Of a DNA stretch of 64,000 nt, positions 11,072 through 22,840 are shown in pieces (within the stretch, counting starts at the first letter, position 1; each line of letters starts with the position of its first letter). Below the pieces are notes generated by a model. The model saw only the letters and a program-made list of their open reading frames with translations, did no database searches and had not been told where the DNA came from. The stretch comes from Clarkia xantiana subsp. parviflora (lineage: Eukaryota > Streptophyta > Magnoliopsida > Myrtales > Onagraceae), in the NCBI GenBank assembly GCA_036873135.1, contig JAPTYO010000008.1:26017001-26081000 (forward strand), in the 5' to 3' direction. The position numbers and the translations under genes were made by a program.

Positions 11072-12200
11072 TAAAAGTTATTTAAGAGCACATAATATTA
11101 TAGTAAACACATATATTTATAAACAGTAAGTTACATAATATTATTATGTAACATTTTTTTCATTGTAAAGCCCAAAATATCTAGTTCTAATTTTAAAAAT
11201 TTACTAAATTGCGTAGATTCGACATTCGCAAATAAGTTTTTCTTTATTAAAAAAAATTGGTGTTTTTCTTATTATATTTTTTTATAAGTAATTAATTTCT
11301 TTCTTAAAAGTTGTTTATATACAAAGAGATATTTATGAGATATTATGACAAAAATTAGCTTTTAAATTTCTAAATTTTAGTTTTAACTTTTAAAAGTTTA
11401 TATATATATATATTATATAAGTAATTACTAATGATAGAGTCTCTAATTAAAATTTTCGGTTCGATTTATTTAATTGAAATAGCTCACATTATACACTTTT
11501 TTTTTTTAATAAAAATATAAAAAATGTTTGTATATGTTTTTAGATTCTTTAGTCTACGTGGACTATGACTAGGACTCATTTTTATCTCCGTGAAAAATAG
11601 AATAGCTTAATAAACTATCTTTTCATATTATTATTTTCTGATAAAATATTTTCATATTAAATTTGATAGGAAGACAAATTTTATTTATTTTTCAAATAAA
11701 TAAAAAAAGAGGCAGAATAAAATAGTTGAATATTTTTGTGTTGGTAATGAAATGAAAAAAAGGGTAGATTTGGAATAAAATGAAAAAGATTGCTGCGATT
11801 ATTAAAGAGGGTCCCACTCAGTTATTGTAAAAGTAGAAACTAATATAACTTTGGCAGGAAAATTCATTCAGTTAGGCTAGCAAAGCCCTTAAATAAACAC
11901 ACCTGGCCTGGGTAAACCGACGACATTAGTTAGCTAATTACAGACCTACCGGTTAAATTAAATAAACAATTTGCCATGCTGTCTGTACAAAACCAAACAG
12001 AGGAAACCTAACCTAGCACTAGCAGCCGCGTGTTGAAGAATAATATATCGACATGTCTGTCGCCGGGACTGAGGCCGACGAAATTAGGACATGGAAAAAC
12101 TCAAACTTGAATTAATTGTTGAATTAATTTACAACCAAATATCGACATACACTACGCATGATAGATATTTTATATATGAATACTTTTTATATATATATAT
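11072..12200. other. AT-rich intergenic sequence
   Basis: There is no convincing gene. A less AT-rich patch at 11860-12110 has no long open frame and no recognisable family. Confidence 0.4.
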
Positions 12201-12378
12201 GGTGTCGTGGTTCAGCGCATCATCCATTAACTAGCGGCCAGATGTTTAATTCCCGCTAATGATTATGAGAATGAAAAAATATTCATGACCAACACTTTAC
12301 CCCTTACGGCCTGACTCGGTGCAAGTGGGGATTAGTTTAGGTGTGAAGTGAACATGCTACGGGTGCTGGAAAAAAAAA
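12201..12378 (+). mobile_element. tRNA-derived SINE, copy 1
   Basis: The head GGTGTCGTGGTTCAGCGCATC resembles a tRNA A box, and about 35 bases later GTTTAATTCCCGC resembles a B box (compare GGTTTCAATCCCCGC in copy 2). The body contains GTGGGGATTAGTTTAGGTGTG and the element ends in an A tract at 12370-12378. A partner copy lies on the other strand at 13262-13470. RNA polymerase III would drive transcription. Target duplications could not be settled. Confidence 0.6.
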
Positions 12379-12383
12379 TTACG

Positions 12384-13167
12384 ACATATTTGGTTCGTGG
12401 AATATGGAATAAGGAATAATGAATAAAGTATAGGAATATGAAATAAGTAATATTAATATGATGTTGTTTGGTTGATATGAGGAACATGAAATGAAGATTC
12501 CAAATCCAATGTTTGGTTGATATAATGTTATAGTAAATGAATAGAATAAGTCCTAGTTGACATATATAACATTTTAATATTTTATTAATTAAATTAATAT
12601 TATTAAACATGAAAAGGGAAAATCATATATTATTAAATGAAAAATTGATTTTTTTTCTTCAAAAAAAAATTATTTTTTACGAAAACAATTATTTAAAAAA
12701 AAATATTTTTAGATATTGCAAAATTCACTATAACTAATATAATAGTGAATTTTAAAGTAAAAATGACATGTTAAATTATAATTCTATGTTTAATTAAAAT
12801 TGATCACTTTTAATTAAATTTACCTATATGATATAATACATTATATATACATTTAATACACAAACTACAACATATTATAACATAACAAAATTTGAATCCA
12901 AATTTACCAATTATGAACATATTATGGTGTGTGAGATTATTATAATTAATATATACTAATTAAATTAGATTAGGGTAAAATATGATTATTTATTTTTATT
13001 TTTGATTTAGAAAGGTTGGAATAAGTAATCATAGGGTAAGGTTGGGATTGAGTATTCCATCAAAATTAGAAATTAGGAATCCTAATTCTACACTAATTAA
13101 TTAACCAAACAACATAATAAGGAATAGAAATTACCAATTTCTTATTCCATCGACGAACCAAACATGT
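12384..13167. mobile_element. Terminal-inverted-repeat element (784 bp), no coding capacity
   Basis: The left end ACATATTTGGTTCGTGGAAT pairs with the right end, whose reverse complement is ACATGTTTGGTTCGTCG. Internal short repeats (GTTTGGTTGATAT near 12465 and 12510; ATGGAATAAG-like words) echo the ends. No clean target duplication is visible, so I do not assign it to a superfamily. It lies exactly between the two inverted SINE copies. Confidence 0.55.
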
Positions 13168-13261
13168 TAACTTCGATACCTTAAAAATATTGGAAAACAT
13201 AATTTTTTTTTTTTTTTTTCATGAAAAAATCAATATAAACAATAGACTTAATTTGTTTTTT

Positions 13262-13470
13262 TTTTTGTTTCCCGCGGGGTGGTCCTAGTGGGACCCTCAT
13301 CAGGAGGACAGCACTCGTAACATGCTTGCTCCACACCTAGACTAATCCCCACTCGCATCGGGTTAGTTCGTAAGGTGTAAAGTGCTGGCCATGAACAATT
13401 TTCCATTCCCATGGTCACTAGCGGGGATTGAAACCTGACATTTGGTTAATGGATGAATCTATGTCTAAGA
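13262..13470 (-). mobile_element. tRNA-derived SINE, copy 2, inverted
   Basis: On the minus strand the B-box-like GGTTTCAATCCCCGC is followed by GTTCATGGCCAGCACTTTAC and GTGGGGATTAGTCTAGGTGTG, matching copy 1 (12201-12378). It ends in an A tract (13252-13268 on the plus strand as T's). It carries about 40 bp of extra 3' sequence (CCACCCCGCGGG), so copy 1 may be 3' shortened. Confidence 0.6.
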
Positions 13471-13612
13471 CTCTTAATAGTAAATACTAAATATCACTTT
13501 TTTTATGCATAATATAATTATCAATTCAATATATATTAAGAAAGATATTATACGTGTATATATATATTATTATTAAGATACGACGAAGCAACATCCTCCC
13601 ACAATACCGACT

Positions 13613-16119
13613 ATGCCTAGATTCTCTCTAGCTTACCTTCTTCATAGGGTTTTCTGGCCTTACCGGAACCCTAGTCGCCACCACCAAAAATTTTATGACC
13701 TTATTTTATACATTCAAGTTCCCTCTTTTTTCCTAAACGATTACATAGTCCATTGGCTGATTTCTCTAGGAGCTCTACCCTATTTCATAGCCAATGATTA
13801 TCTTTTCTCCACTCCAAAAAGCTTCGTAGCTTTTGAACCGACTGGCTTGGCCAACCATGGAGCTTCAGACGCTTCGATTTCTACTACTCCTCTCTCTTTT
13901 CCTCTGCTTGGGTGTGATGATGTTGAGTTGGATTTCAGGAAACCCTCGCTTTTCACCATGTGGCAAGACTTTCCTGCAAGATGGAATTTTGGTAGATTTT
14001 GGAAGTTTGGTGCAACTTCTTGTTCGGCCTTCCATTGGGTGTTGCTTTTGCTCTTCTCTTCCCAAGACAAGGAAACCCAACAGACGCAGCTTCTATCTAG
14101 GGTTTATATTGCCCTGTTTAGTCTCAGTTACAATGCTCTTCACCAGAAATATTGTTCCACTTTCTACTATATCCTATCCATGGCAATCAATTGGAGCTTG
14201 ATTTTAGTTGGGCGTGTTTTCTCGGTGCGTAGGGAACGTGAGGACCTTATTCGACGGCTCATCACTGATCATTGGCGCATTCCGGTGACTCCACGTTTCC
14301 GCCGTCGTGAAAATGGAATCTGGGTGTTCTTCTTTCAGCATGTCGTTCACCTTCAGGAGGTCTTCCTCAATTCACCTTACACCGTGGAGAACTCCCTACT
14401 GCTGCACTACCCATGCCCGGAAAATCGTATTCCGCCGGCCTTATCGTTCTCAAATATTTTGACTTGGGTGGAGATTCGTGGGATTCTGGCGCACCTTATG
14501 TCTAGGGAAACTGTCACCAATATCCTTTCAACCATCGGAGAGGTGGCCTTCTTAGAGTTTGAGGACGCTAGGCCTCTTGAGGTGACCTTCCCTAGGGCTC
14601 GTGTCTCGATCGACCTTGAACGACCAGCTGTTCCCGGGATGTGGTTACTAGAAAATGGAGATCGACATCGAGTCTATGTCGCTTACAGACTTGGCTTGCC
14701 ATGCAAGCGTTGTGGACGCCATGGACATCACCAGAATATTTGTAACGTTTCCGATGTCGTCCTTACCAAGCAAAGATGCTTAACAAGATCGATAGTCGTC
14801 CTGGGCTGCGATCAGTTAGGGAGAGGTTTCAACCCATTTACTCTAGTCGGAATAGAGGGATAGGCAACCTTCTAATCTGGATGACTTGGTTTCATGACCC
14901 TAACTTGAACTCTCCGGGTGGGACGGTGTGCATGCGTTTTGGCAACCAGTTTCAGGCAGACGCCCAAGCAGCTCCACCGGAGGCGATGGCTCAGGACCTT
15001 GGAGGAGATCATGCTCAGGAGGAGCCCCTTGAAGTTTCACTTATGGCCACCTTTCTAGATGATAACCATATCTCGCCGGGATTACAACTCCTCTTCTCTG
15101 GACAGCAATCTGTATTTGGTGATGCGTTACCTGATTTATCTGATTTTGTCAATGCCGTCTCTTTGAATAAAAGGTTTCCAGCTCAGGTTACATGTGTACC
15201 TCCTTATCCAGTTGCACCTGTCCAGCTTGGTCGAAATACGGAGATTCACTCCACAATAACACATATTCCGCAAAGCACGGGGACACAGGAGTTCTGGAAT
15301 TCACCGTTCCAATGGTGGTCACAGAATTGGGGGACTGCACCTGCTCAACATCCATCCACCCCAATTCACTACATGCAGCCACCCATTACATACATGCAAC
15401 CTCTCATGCAAGTGCAGCACTTGGGGCCACCTCTGGTGTGGATACCTATTCTAGACCCTAATTTCCAATGAGTTTGGGATGGTGTTCGTTACCATCAACC
15501 TTACATGAAACCTCCGGTCATGGTGGGTCCAGATTTTTTCCGACCCATTCCGATGATGTCATCTGCGACGGGTCCAAGTAATGTTCACCGCCTTTCTGGT
15601 GGGAGTGGGAGTTTTGTTGCTCATTCTATTGAATCTGGAAATGACTTTGTGGACATCCCTGTGGATTATGTTGACTTATCCTTGCCACTGGACCTTGGGA
15701 GTGATTTCACTGCCTTTGACGCTGAGCCAACTAGAGCAGCCACCACACCTAGGTTTTCGCCACCTTCTCCGGAGATTTTCAACATCGATACGGATCCTCT
15801 CGCAGGAACACTGGAGGCCATAGTTCAGGGAATTGTAGGACCAAGGAAACGACGTCCGTTATTAGGAGTGTTGTTGACTCCTCGGGTGAGGATTTTGTTC
15901 GTAGGCCGGGCAAAGAACCTATGGAAGTCGATCCTTCGGCTCCTCGACAGCTTACTGGGAGGAAGCGACCTCGTGGTTGGGGACCACTTATCATTCGGGA
16001 ACTTGGGAAGGATGAAGTGGAGGCTGATAGGCATGTTAGGCCTAGGCTGGATGATTCTGTGCACCCTATCGTGGATGAGGTACCTTGTTATTGTTCTACA
16101 TATCATGTTTTTCACATAA
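13613..16119 (+). pseudogene. LINE ORF1: DUF4283-like RNA-binding protein with CCHC knuckle
   Basis: The first open stretch is 416 residues (13613-14863). Its second half reads like the DUF4283 region of plant L1 ORF1 proteins (WIFFQHVVHLQ-type core, then EVTFPRARVSIDL), followed by a CX2CX4HX4C zinc knuckle, CKRCGRHGHHQNIC, at about 14701-14742. The frame then shifts near 14780 and the Pro/Gln-rich tail continues in other frames to about 16119. ORF1 proteins coat LINE RNA. The first ~150 codons have no clear family match and may be leader sequence, so the true start is uncertain. Confidence 0.7.
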
Positions 16120-16765
16120 TTGCAAGTGATTATATTGGTATTTGCACTATTATTGCGGGGGGGCTTCTTGTTCCCTGTTAGGTTATAGGTTTCAGGTCAA
16201 CGGGTCGCCGGCCTAAATCCTACTCCTCACTGGTGAACTGACGGATTCAGAACTCTTGGGGCTAGTCGTTCTGATGCTTGTCCTTCTGCTCTCCTCCTTC
16301 TCTTCTCCATGCTACCCTGAAGGATTTAGAACTCTCAGGGTCAGTCGTTCTGATGCTTGTCCTTCTGCTCTCCTCCTTCTCTTCTCCACACTATCCTGCA
16401 ACAGGGGCAATATCAAGCACGGAGAGGGGGGGTGGTGCTTGATGAACCCTCTCCGATGCCTAAGTCAGTACGATACTTTTAGAGAGATAAAGCTAGAGAG
16501 ATGTCAGAGCTAAATTGCACAGTTAGCCAAGATGATCAAATGAATGGTGGAGGAGTGGTATTTATAGGCAATGGTGTCATTAAGGTGGCTTAATGACGTC
16601 GTTAACCTTTAAACACATTTAGTTAACATGTAATTGCACGATTAGAACTTTAAAGCATGGAGAGGTGTGTAAAATATTCTAAGTGCGGGAGTCGGGAAAC
16701 GGTGCCGGGACCCTTGGGGCGGATGAAAAATCCGATCCCTAAGGATAGGGACCGGGTGTCGGAAC

Positions 16766-17464
16766 TGATGGGTTCCGCTATGGCCGTTAGGCCCTTTAAC
16801 GGCGAGGAAACGACGAATAGGCCCACTGGGCCCTAAAATGGAGGTCAAGAAGACCAAGGTGAAGGGTCCCGACGTAGGGAGTCCCGATGATGAAAGGTCC
16901 CGACAGAGTCGGTCCCGATAGGTGAGCTGGAAGCTCCCAATGAGAAGCCTTTAAGTAGGCCTCGATGATGAATCCTTGAGAACGGTTGGCCCTGTCACGA
17001 TGACGAGGGGCCCCGAGCGGTGACACAACGAGATAACTCTGGAGTCCCCGATGTTAGTCGGGACTTGCTATCAGAGGTTAAAGGCCGAGATACGCGGGGC
17101 GTGGCCGAGATACGCGGAGCGTGGCAGAGATACGCGGGGCGTGGCTGAGATAAGTGAGATCATGGCCTAGATAGGCGGGATCGTGCCCGAGATACGCGGA
17201 ATACGGGCTAACCACCCCCAACGGTTCACCAGGTAACTGAGGTACCCCTCCGCCTATAAAAAGGCAGAGGTTACCTCAGATCAATTACGTTTTGAGATAC
17301 GTTACTTGAGATTACCGCTTGCCAGTCCATACGAGATACTCATTTAAGCATCGGAGAGGGATTCTGGGTCACCGCCCGGTCTATCCCCTCTTGCAGGATT
17401 GCGTTGAGCGAAGGAGCTAGGATCGCCGTCAAAGATCGTACCGGAGTTCCACCGTGATCCAACA
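16766..17464 (+). repeat. 5' LTR of the Tat gypsy (699 bp)
   Basis: It starts TGATGGGTTCCGC and ends GTGATCCAACA, with the primer-binding site abutting at 17465. Around 17083-17145 it contains three copies of a 20-bp unit GAGATACGCGGGGCGTGGCC. GCCTATAAAAAGGCAGAGG (17251-17269) is the probable TATA region. It matches the 3' LTR with roughly a dozen substitutions by eye. Confidence 0.93.
17252..17263 (+). promoter_or_regulatory. TATA box of the Tat gypsy 5' LTR
   Basis: CCTATAAAAAGG lies about 200 bp before the LTR end, where an RNA polymerase II start is expected. An identical copy is in the 3' LTR at about 28596. Confidence 0.65.
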
Positions 17465-17482
17465 TTGGCGCCGTCTGTGGGA
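17465..17482 (+). promoter_or_regulatory. Primer-binding site of the Tat gypsy
   Basis: TTGGCGCCGTCTGTGGGA directly follows the LTR end. The same motif adjoins the other two gypsy elements of the window. Confidence 0.85.
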
Positions 17483-18015
17483 ACGTAACGAAAAGCTGAT
17501 ATGCCTTATACTCGTTCAATGGCGGCTGGCAAGCAAAGAAGACAAGGACAATCTGGTGGTTCTCGTCATCCTGTTGCGACGACTTTGAATTCACCACCGG
17601 AACGTGAGGACCAGAACCTTCCCACTGCCTAGGTCTCCCAGACAGGGGGGCATAATGAAGGTCCCGAAGATGCTGCTGCTCAACACCAGGGGAATAGGGA
17701 GCAGAAGGCTCCTCCAGCTGCGGACCTGACAAGGGCTGTGGCGGAAGTCATGCCGATGTTTTTGGCAGCCGTGGAGGCTCTCTTAGATCGGAGAGAGGCT
17801 GCGAGGAGGCAAGAGGAGATGCCCCCACTAGAAGAGGAAGCGCCTCCACCAGCAGAGGTTCAGAACGAGCAGGAGGCTCAGCCCCGAAGCCAGGGCAGGA
17901 GTAGGGAGTCCATTCAGCCAGAGCGATTCGTGGTCGATGGGCCAGGACCAGTGCAGCACAGGACCATTCCCCTAAATGGTCCCATCACCCCCGATCAGGT
18001 GGTGAAGATCGTGAA

Positions 18016-19093
18016 TAGGGCTGGGCATGGTTCGGTTTTTGGCCGAACCGGTTCAGAACCGAACCAGAACCAGATTTTAGGTTCAGTTGGTTTTCTATAC
18101 CAGGTAAGAACCGAACCAGATTTTAGGTCCTATAACCGAACCATAGGAGAACCGGTTTTGAACCGGTTCGAACCGGTTTTGAACCTTTTTTCATTTTTTT
18201 TACTAAAATTCAAAATATACGGCCAATATAGAACTATTCCTAAGTTAAGTTTCGAGTTCAAAACTAAAATCAATTGACTGTAGAACTGATATGAGCTAAC
18301 ATAATATATAATAACTATATATAAGTAAACAAATCTGCTACGACCACCTATATATCCAATATGAACCAAACCCAAATAGTGAAGGATCTACCCTATGGGT
18401 GTAAACGATTCAAGCTACTCGTGAGCTTCCCGAGATCGGCTTGGTCGATATTCAAATTCGACTCGCTAAATTTCGAGTCGAGTTGAACTTTTTTTGATAC
18501 CGAGTCGAGTTCGAGTTCACTTGTACTCGACTCGAGAGGCTCGCGAGCCTAATCGAGCTTTTTTGTTTTGCATATTCGAGTCGAGTTCGAGTTTGAGTTT
18601 TTCGAGTTTTACGTAATAATATTATATATGTATATATTGAGTCGAGGAAGAGTTCGACCTCGAGCTAACATGCACCATTTATTATTTAATTGAATTTTTA
18701 ACCTTATCGAGCGAACTCGAACATGTCAAGTATGGCACCGACGAGCTCGAGCTTGAAAAATTAAGGCTCGGTCGAGTTCGAGCTCGAGTAAACTGAGTCG
18801 AGTCGAGCTTGCCGGATACTCGGCTTGTTTATAGCCCTTTAATCTACCAAAAAAAAAGATGCAAGAGTGTGTTACTATTTAACAATTTAGGTTTTATGTA
18901 ATAAAAGTGGTTCTGAAAAACTGGTTCAAAACCGGTTCAGAACCTGTTTTGAACCAGTTGAAAACCGCTCCATATATTGTTTATCAAAACCGAACCATTT
19001 AAGAACCGGTTCAGTCAGAACCGGTTTGTATTGGTTCGGTTCCGGTTTGGTTCCGGTTCGGTTCGCCCGAACCGGTTTTTATGCCCAGCCCTA
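18016..19093. mobile_element. hAT-type MITE (1078 bp with nested copy) in gag
   Basis: The ends TAGGGCTGGGCA and TGCCCAGCCCTA are perfect inverted repeats, and an 8-bp duplication ATCGTGAA (18008-18015, 19094-19101) flanks them, as hAT transposases produce. Internally it is rich in GAACCGGTTC-type words on both arms. Removal restores the gag frame. A second hAT MITE sits inside at 18394-18841. It has no transposase. Confidence 0.93.
18394..18841. mobile_element. hAT-type MITE (448 bp) nested in the previous MITE
   Basis: It begins TATGGGTGTAAACGA and ends TTGTTTATAGCCCTTTA. The flanks are ATCTACCC (18386-18393) and ATCTACCA (18842-18849), an 8-bp duplication with one mismatch. The interior is made of CGAGTCGAG/CTCGACTCG words. 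The same family recurs at 39840-40319. Confidence 0.88.
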
Positions 19094-20170
19094 ATCGTGA
19101 ACATCTGCATGGGAGAGCAGAAGCCGCTGGTGTCGGAGATGAGGGATCGATCCACCCATCCCTTCGTTCCTCGACTCATAGACACCCTCGCCCCGCCAGG
19201 ACTGGGTATCCCCACGATTAAGGAGTATGATGGCGAGGGAGATCCAGTTCGTCATGTCCAGAAGCACCTCATGGCGTGTCTGGGCAGAGCCCCGAATGAA
19301 GATATTGTGTGTACGCTGTTCCCGAACACACTTGGCGAGAGAGCCCTAACCTGGTTCTTCAGTCTGCCCCCAGGCTGCATCACTTGCTGGGCTGATATGC
19401 ACGACCGCTTCATTCTGCAGTACCAGGGTCGCAGACGTCTGCTGAAGAGTGTGAGGTCCCTGACCCAGGTGGTACAGAGGCTCGACGAGTCGCTGGCGCA
19501 CTATTACCAGCGGTACACTGCCAGCGGGCGGAGATTGATGAGGAGATTTCAGAGGGTGAAACCATCCGTACCTTCATTCGGAACCTAACAGCCCCCTACG
19601 TTCCGACTTGATGCATAGCGTGGCTGAGAAAGCTGTGTGGAATATGGAGGCACTACAGAAGAGGGTGAAGCGGCAAATTGATGTCCAGGAATCGAAGATA
19701 GCTGCTGGAGAGCTTGAGCCCCCGAAGTCGAATAAAGGAAAACAGTCGGTCAAACCCTTAGACGAGCGCAAGTCGAAGGATAAAGCCGAGAGCTGTCGGG
19801 GTCGAGGTCGCTCCGATCGGAGGGATGATAGGCGTTCCTCGAAAAAAGACAGGCGGGAGGATCATGACATTCCTCTCAACAGCTCTATGGCGGAGGTGTT
19901 AACGGTCATGGAGCGACATGGTATCTCTAGGTACCCCCCGAAGAAGGGAGGAGAATTTTTGGGATCCCGCACCGATCGCTACTGTCGATTTCATCGCGCG
20001 AATGGCCACGACACCAATCATTGTCGGGAGCTGAAGAAGGAGATCGAAAAGCTGATTCCGAAGGGAAGCTCAAGGAGTTTGTCGGGGAGAAGCGGTGTCG
20101 ATCCCGTTTTCGATCCCGATCACGGTCCCGTTCCCGATCCCGCGATCGGTCCCCAAAGAAGAAGAGATCC

Positions 20171-20836
20171 GACCCGGAGTCTTCTGGTGCCCGTAAGGAG
20201 AAGCGAGGCACTATTAACGTGATTCACGGAGGATTTGCAGCGGGGGGTGATACCTCGTCCTCCCGGGAGGTTTATGCCTCTAGAATTCATGCTGCTGTTG
20301 TGCTGGGTAAGAGGTCCCGATCCTGGACCCTGAAGGAAGAAATGGTGATCTCCTTTTCGTCGAAGGATCTCGTAGGAGTGGAGACTCCGCACGATGACGC
20401 TCTGGTCGTGACCTTGGATGTGGATGGATACGAGATGAAGCGGATTCTGATCAATGGAGGGAGCTCCTCCGATATTCTGTTCATGGATGCGCTGGAGGCC
20501 ATGGAGAAAACGAAGAAGGACCTGAAGGAGGCGAACTTCCCGATGGTCGGATTCTCTGGCTCTACCTCCTATCCGCTAGGGGTGATCACCTTACCAGTGG
20601 AGTTTGGTAGTGGGTGGAAATCAGAAAGGAGGAACGTGGAGTTTGTGGTAGTTGAGTCCGCGGGGACTTACAACGCGATCATCGGGAGAACTACCATCAA
20701 CCCCCTGATGGCAGTTGCCTCAACTGTACACCAGAAGATGAAGTTCCCGACTGACCATGGAGTCGGAGAGGTCAAGGGCGACCAGGTGGCTTCCAGGAAA
20801 TGTTATGTTAACGCCACCCGAAGGAGAAGACGGTAG
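20171..20836 (+). pseudogene. Aspartic protease region of the Tat gypsy
   Basis: The frame contains the gag-tail motif IHGGFAAGGDTSS, then the retropepsin-like domain KRILINGGSSSDILF, MVGFSGSTSYPLGVITL and YNAIIGRTTINPLMAV. The active-site triad that reads DGG in the left-edge element reads NGG here (codon AAT at about 20451), so the catalytic Asp is replaced by Asn and the enzyme should be inactive. The open frame ends at 20836. This protease would normally cut the Gag-Pol polyprotein. Confidence 0.85.
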
Positions 20837-20839
20837 GCT

Positions 20840-22494
20840 ATGACCGTCCTCCAGACAGATGCCGATCACAGAGAAGAGTTTGGGCGTCCCGCCCCCGTGA
20901 AGGATCTGAAGGAAGTCGAGATTGACAGACCTCAGAGAAAGGTGAAAATCGGGTCTGCTCTGACCGAAGAAACAGCCCGAGAGTTGATCGATCTACTGAA
21001 AAAGTTCAAGGAGCTGTTTGCCTGGTCCCGAGTGACATGCCAGGAATCAGCCCCGATGTGATCGTACATGAGCTGAAAATTGATCCCGCGATTAAACCTA
21101 TCACGCAGAAAAGGCGTCCGATGGGCACGGACAAGAGGATCGCGATCCAGCAGGAGGTGGGCAGGTTACTCGATGCTGGGTTTATCAAGGAGCTCCGATT
21201 CTAGACTTGGGTTGCTAACCCGGTGCTGGTGAAGAAGAGCAACGGGAAGTGGCGAATGTGTGTTGATTTCCGCGACCTAAATAAGGCTTGCCCGAAGGAC
21301 TGTTACCCGCTACCGAGAATCGACCAGCTGGTGGATGCCACGTCGGGACATGAGTTGTTAAGCTTCATGGATGCATACTCGGCCTATAACCAGATCAAGA
21401 TGGCCAAGGAAGACGCTCCTCACACAGCATTTTATGCAGACAGTGACATCTATCACTACGATGTCATGTCTTTCGGGTTGATCAATGCCGGGGCAACCTA
21501 CCAGCGGATGGTGAACAAGCTGTTCGGAGATATGCTAGGGGAGACCATGGAGGCTTACGTGGATGATATGCTGGTGAAGTCCCGACAAGTTGAGGATCAT
21601 GTGCACAACCTAGCCATGGCGTTTGAGCTGATGAGGCTTCATCAGGTTCGCTTAAACCCGACAAAATGCGCCTTCGGTGTCCACTCAGGGAAATTTCTGG
21701 GCTTTATGGTGAGCCAGAGAGGAATTGAAGTGAACCCCGAAAAGCTAAGGGCGATCGAGGAGATGCAGTCTCCGATAAACCATCGGGAAGTGCAAGTGCT
21801 GAATGGCCGACTGGCTGCAATGAATCGCTTCCTGTCCAAGGCAAGTGACCGATCAATGCCATTTTTTGTAGTCCTGAGGGCCAACAAGAAGTTTGAGTGG
21901 ACCGCCAAGTGTGAAGAAGCGTTCCAGGCACTCAAGCAGCACCTTCGCACCCTCCCGCCGTTGGCGAAACCGGTTCCAGGCGAGCCGCTCTATCTTTACT
22001 TGGCTGTTTCTGAATTTTCCATTAGCTCTGTGTTAGTGAAGGTTGTCGAGGGTAATCAAATCCCCGTCTATTATGTAAGCAAGGCGTTTTCCAAATATGA
22101 AATGAATTATCCCGCCGTTGAGAAGTATCTCTTTGTGTTGATTATTATTGCTCGGAAGCTGAGGCCTTACTTCCATGCGCACGAGATTACTGTGTTGACG
22201 AACCAGCCTTTGAAGCATTTTTTGAACCGACCTGATGCGTCGGGGAGACTAGTGAAATGGGCAGTCGAGCTTAGTGAGTTCCGCATACACTTTGCTCCGA
22301 GAATGGCTATTAAGGGCCAGGCATTGGCGGATTTCATAGCAGTGTCTACAGCCCCCGATCTGGAAGAAGCGGGCCCTGTAGAGGGGGCAACCATGGAGGT
22401 CCCGATAGCAGAACAACCAGAGGTGGCAGAGCAATCAGAACAGCCAAACGAGGAAGTACCTTCGCGAGGTGCAAGTCTTGAAGGAAAGCTTTAA
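20840..22494 (+). pseudogene. Reverse transcriptase and RNase H of the Tat gypsy
   Basis: The connection region starts at 20840; the frame shifts near 21040 and a TAG occurs near 21202. From 21223 a 423-residue frame carries the RT core: KSNGKWRMCVDFRDLNKACP, YPLPRIDQLVD, SFMDAYSAYNQI, MSFGLINAGATYQRMVN and the catalytic AYVDDMLVKS, then FLGFMVSQRGIEVNP. A gypsy-type RNase H follows (PLYLYLAVSE, YPAVEKYLF, LTNQPLKHFL, WAVELSEFRIHF). RT catalytic aspartates are intact. Upstream stop and frameshift still prevent a complete Pol. Confidence 0.92.
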
Positions 22495-22840
22495 AAGCTT
22501 CGACATCGAGGTGATCCAGAGGGAGGAAAACGTGGAGGCAGACGCCTTGAGCAAATTTGCCTTGGGGGCACCCCTGGAGGAAAATCGGAAGGTACACTTC
22601 TTGGAGAAGGTGATTTTGTCGACCACCGACCCGACGCAGGTGTGTGCTATCGAAGCAAGATCGGAGGAGGGGCCCACTTGGATGACCCCGATAGTCGCGT
22701 ACCTAACTACGGGGGCAGTCCCCGATGATAAAGTAGTAGCTGACAGGATACGTCAGATCGCGGCTAATTACGTGATGCTGGACAATCAGCTATACAAGAA
22801 GGGCTGGTTCTCGACTCCGTACTTAAATTGTGTGGCTTAG
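22439..22840 (+). pseudogene. Remnant of the second (archaeal-type) RNase H and linker
   Basis: Tat elements carry a second RNase H after the first. Here only its last part is present: KYLREVQVLKESF followed by VIQREENVEADALSKFALG, which is the end of that fold. The frame differs from the preceding RNase H, and the N-terminal part with its catalytic residues is missing, consistent with a deletion near 22380-22440. The sequence then runs into the linker (WMTPIVAYLTTG, YVMLDNQLYKKG) that leads to integrase and stops at 22840. Confidence 0.7.

Larger units (their letters stand above)
17501..20170 (+). pseudogene. gag of the Tat gypsy, broken
   Basis: The likely start is ATG at 17501. An in-frame TAG occurs at 17630. 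The capsid-like Retrotrans_gag core (YDGEGDPVRHVQKHL, ALTWFFSLPPG, FILQYQGRR) lies at 19210-19470, downstream of the hAT insertion (18016-19093). The frame shifts near 19540, and a TGA near 19610 ends the capsid part. The remainder (19608 on) encodes a basic linker and a zinc knuckle, CRFHRANGHDTNHC, around 19984-20025, then an Arg/Ser repeat stretch near 20100-20150 in another frame. Gag would form the virus-like particle. The breaks mean no full-length product is made from this copy. Confidence 0.85.

Noticed and set aside
12201..12260. A functional tRNA gene
   Set aside because: A-box and B-box resemblance is present but no cloverleaf can be closed, and a body with an A tail follows, so a SINE fits better.
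13798..14080. Minus-strand frames in LINE ORF1
   Set aside because: They are shadows of the plus-strand ORF1 frame and have no family features.
20095..20150. SR-splicing-factor-like protein
   Set aside because: The RSRSRS stretch is a short repeat between the gag zinc knuckle and protease of the gypsy element.
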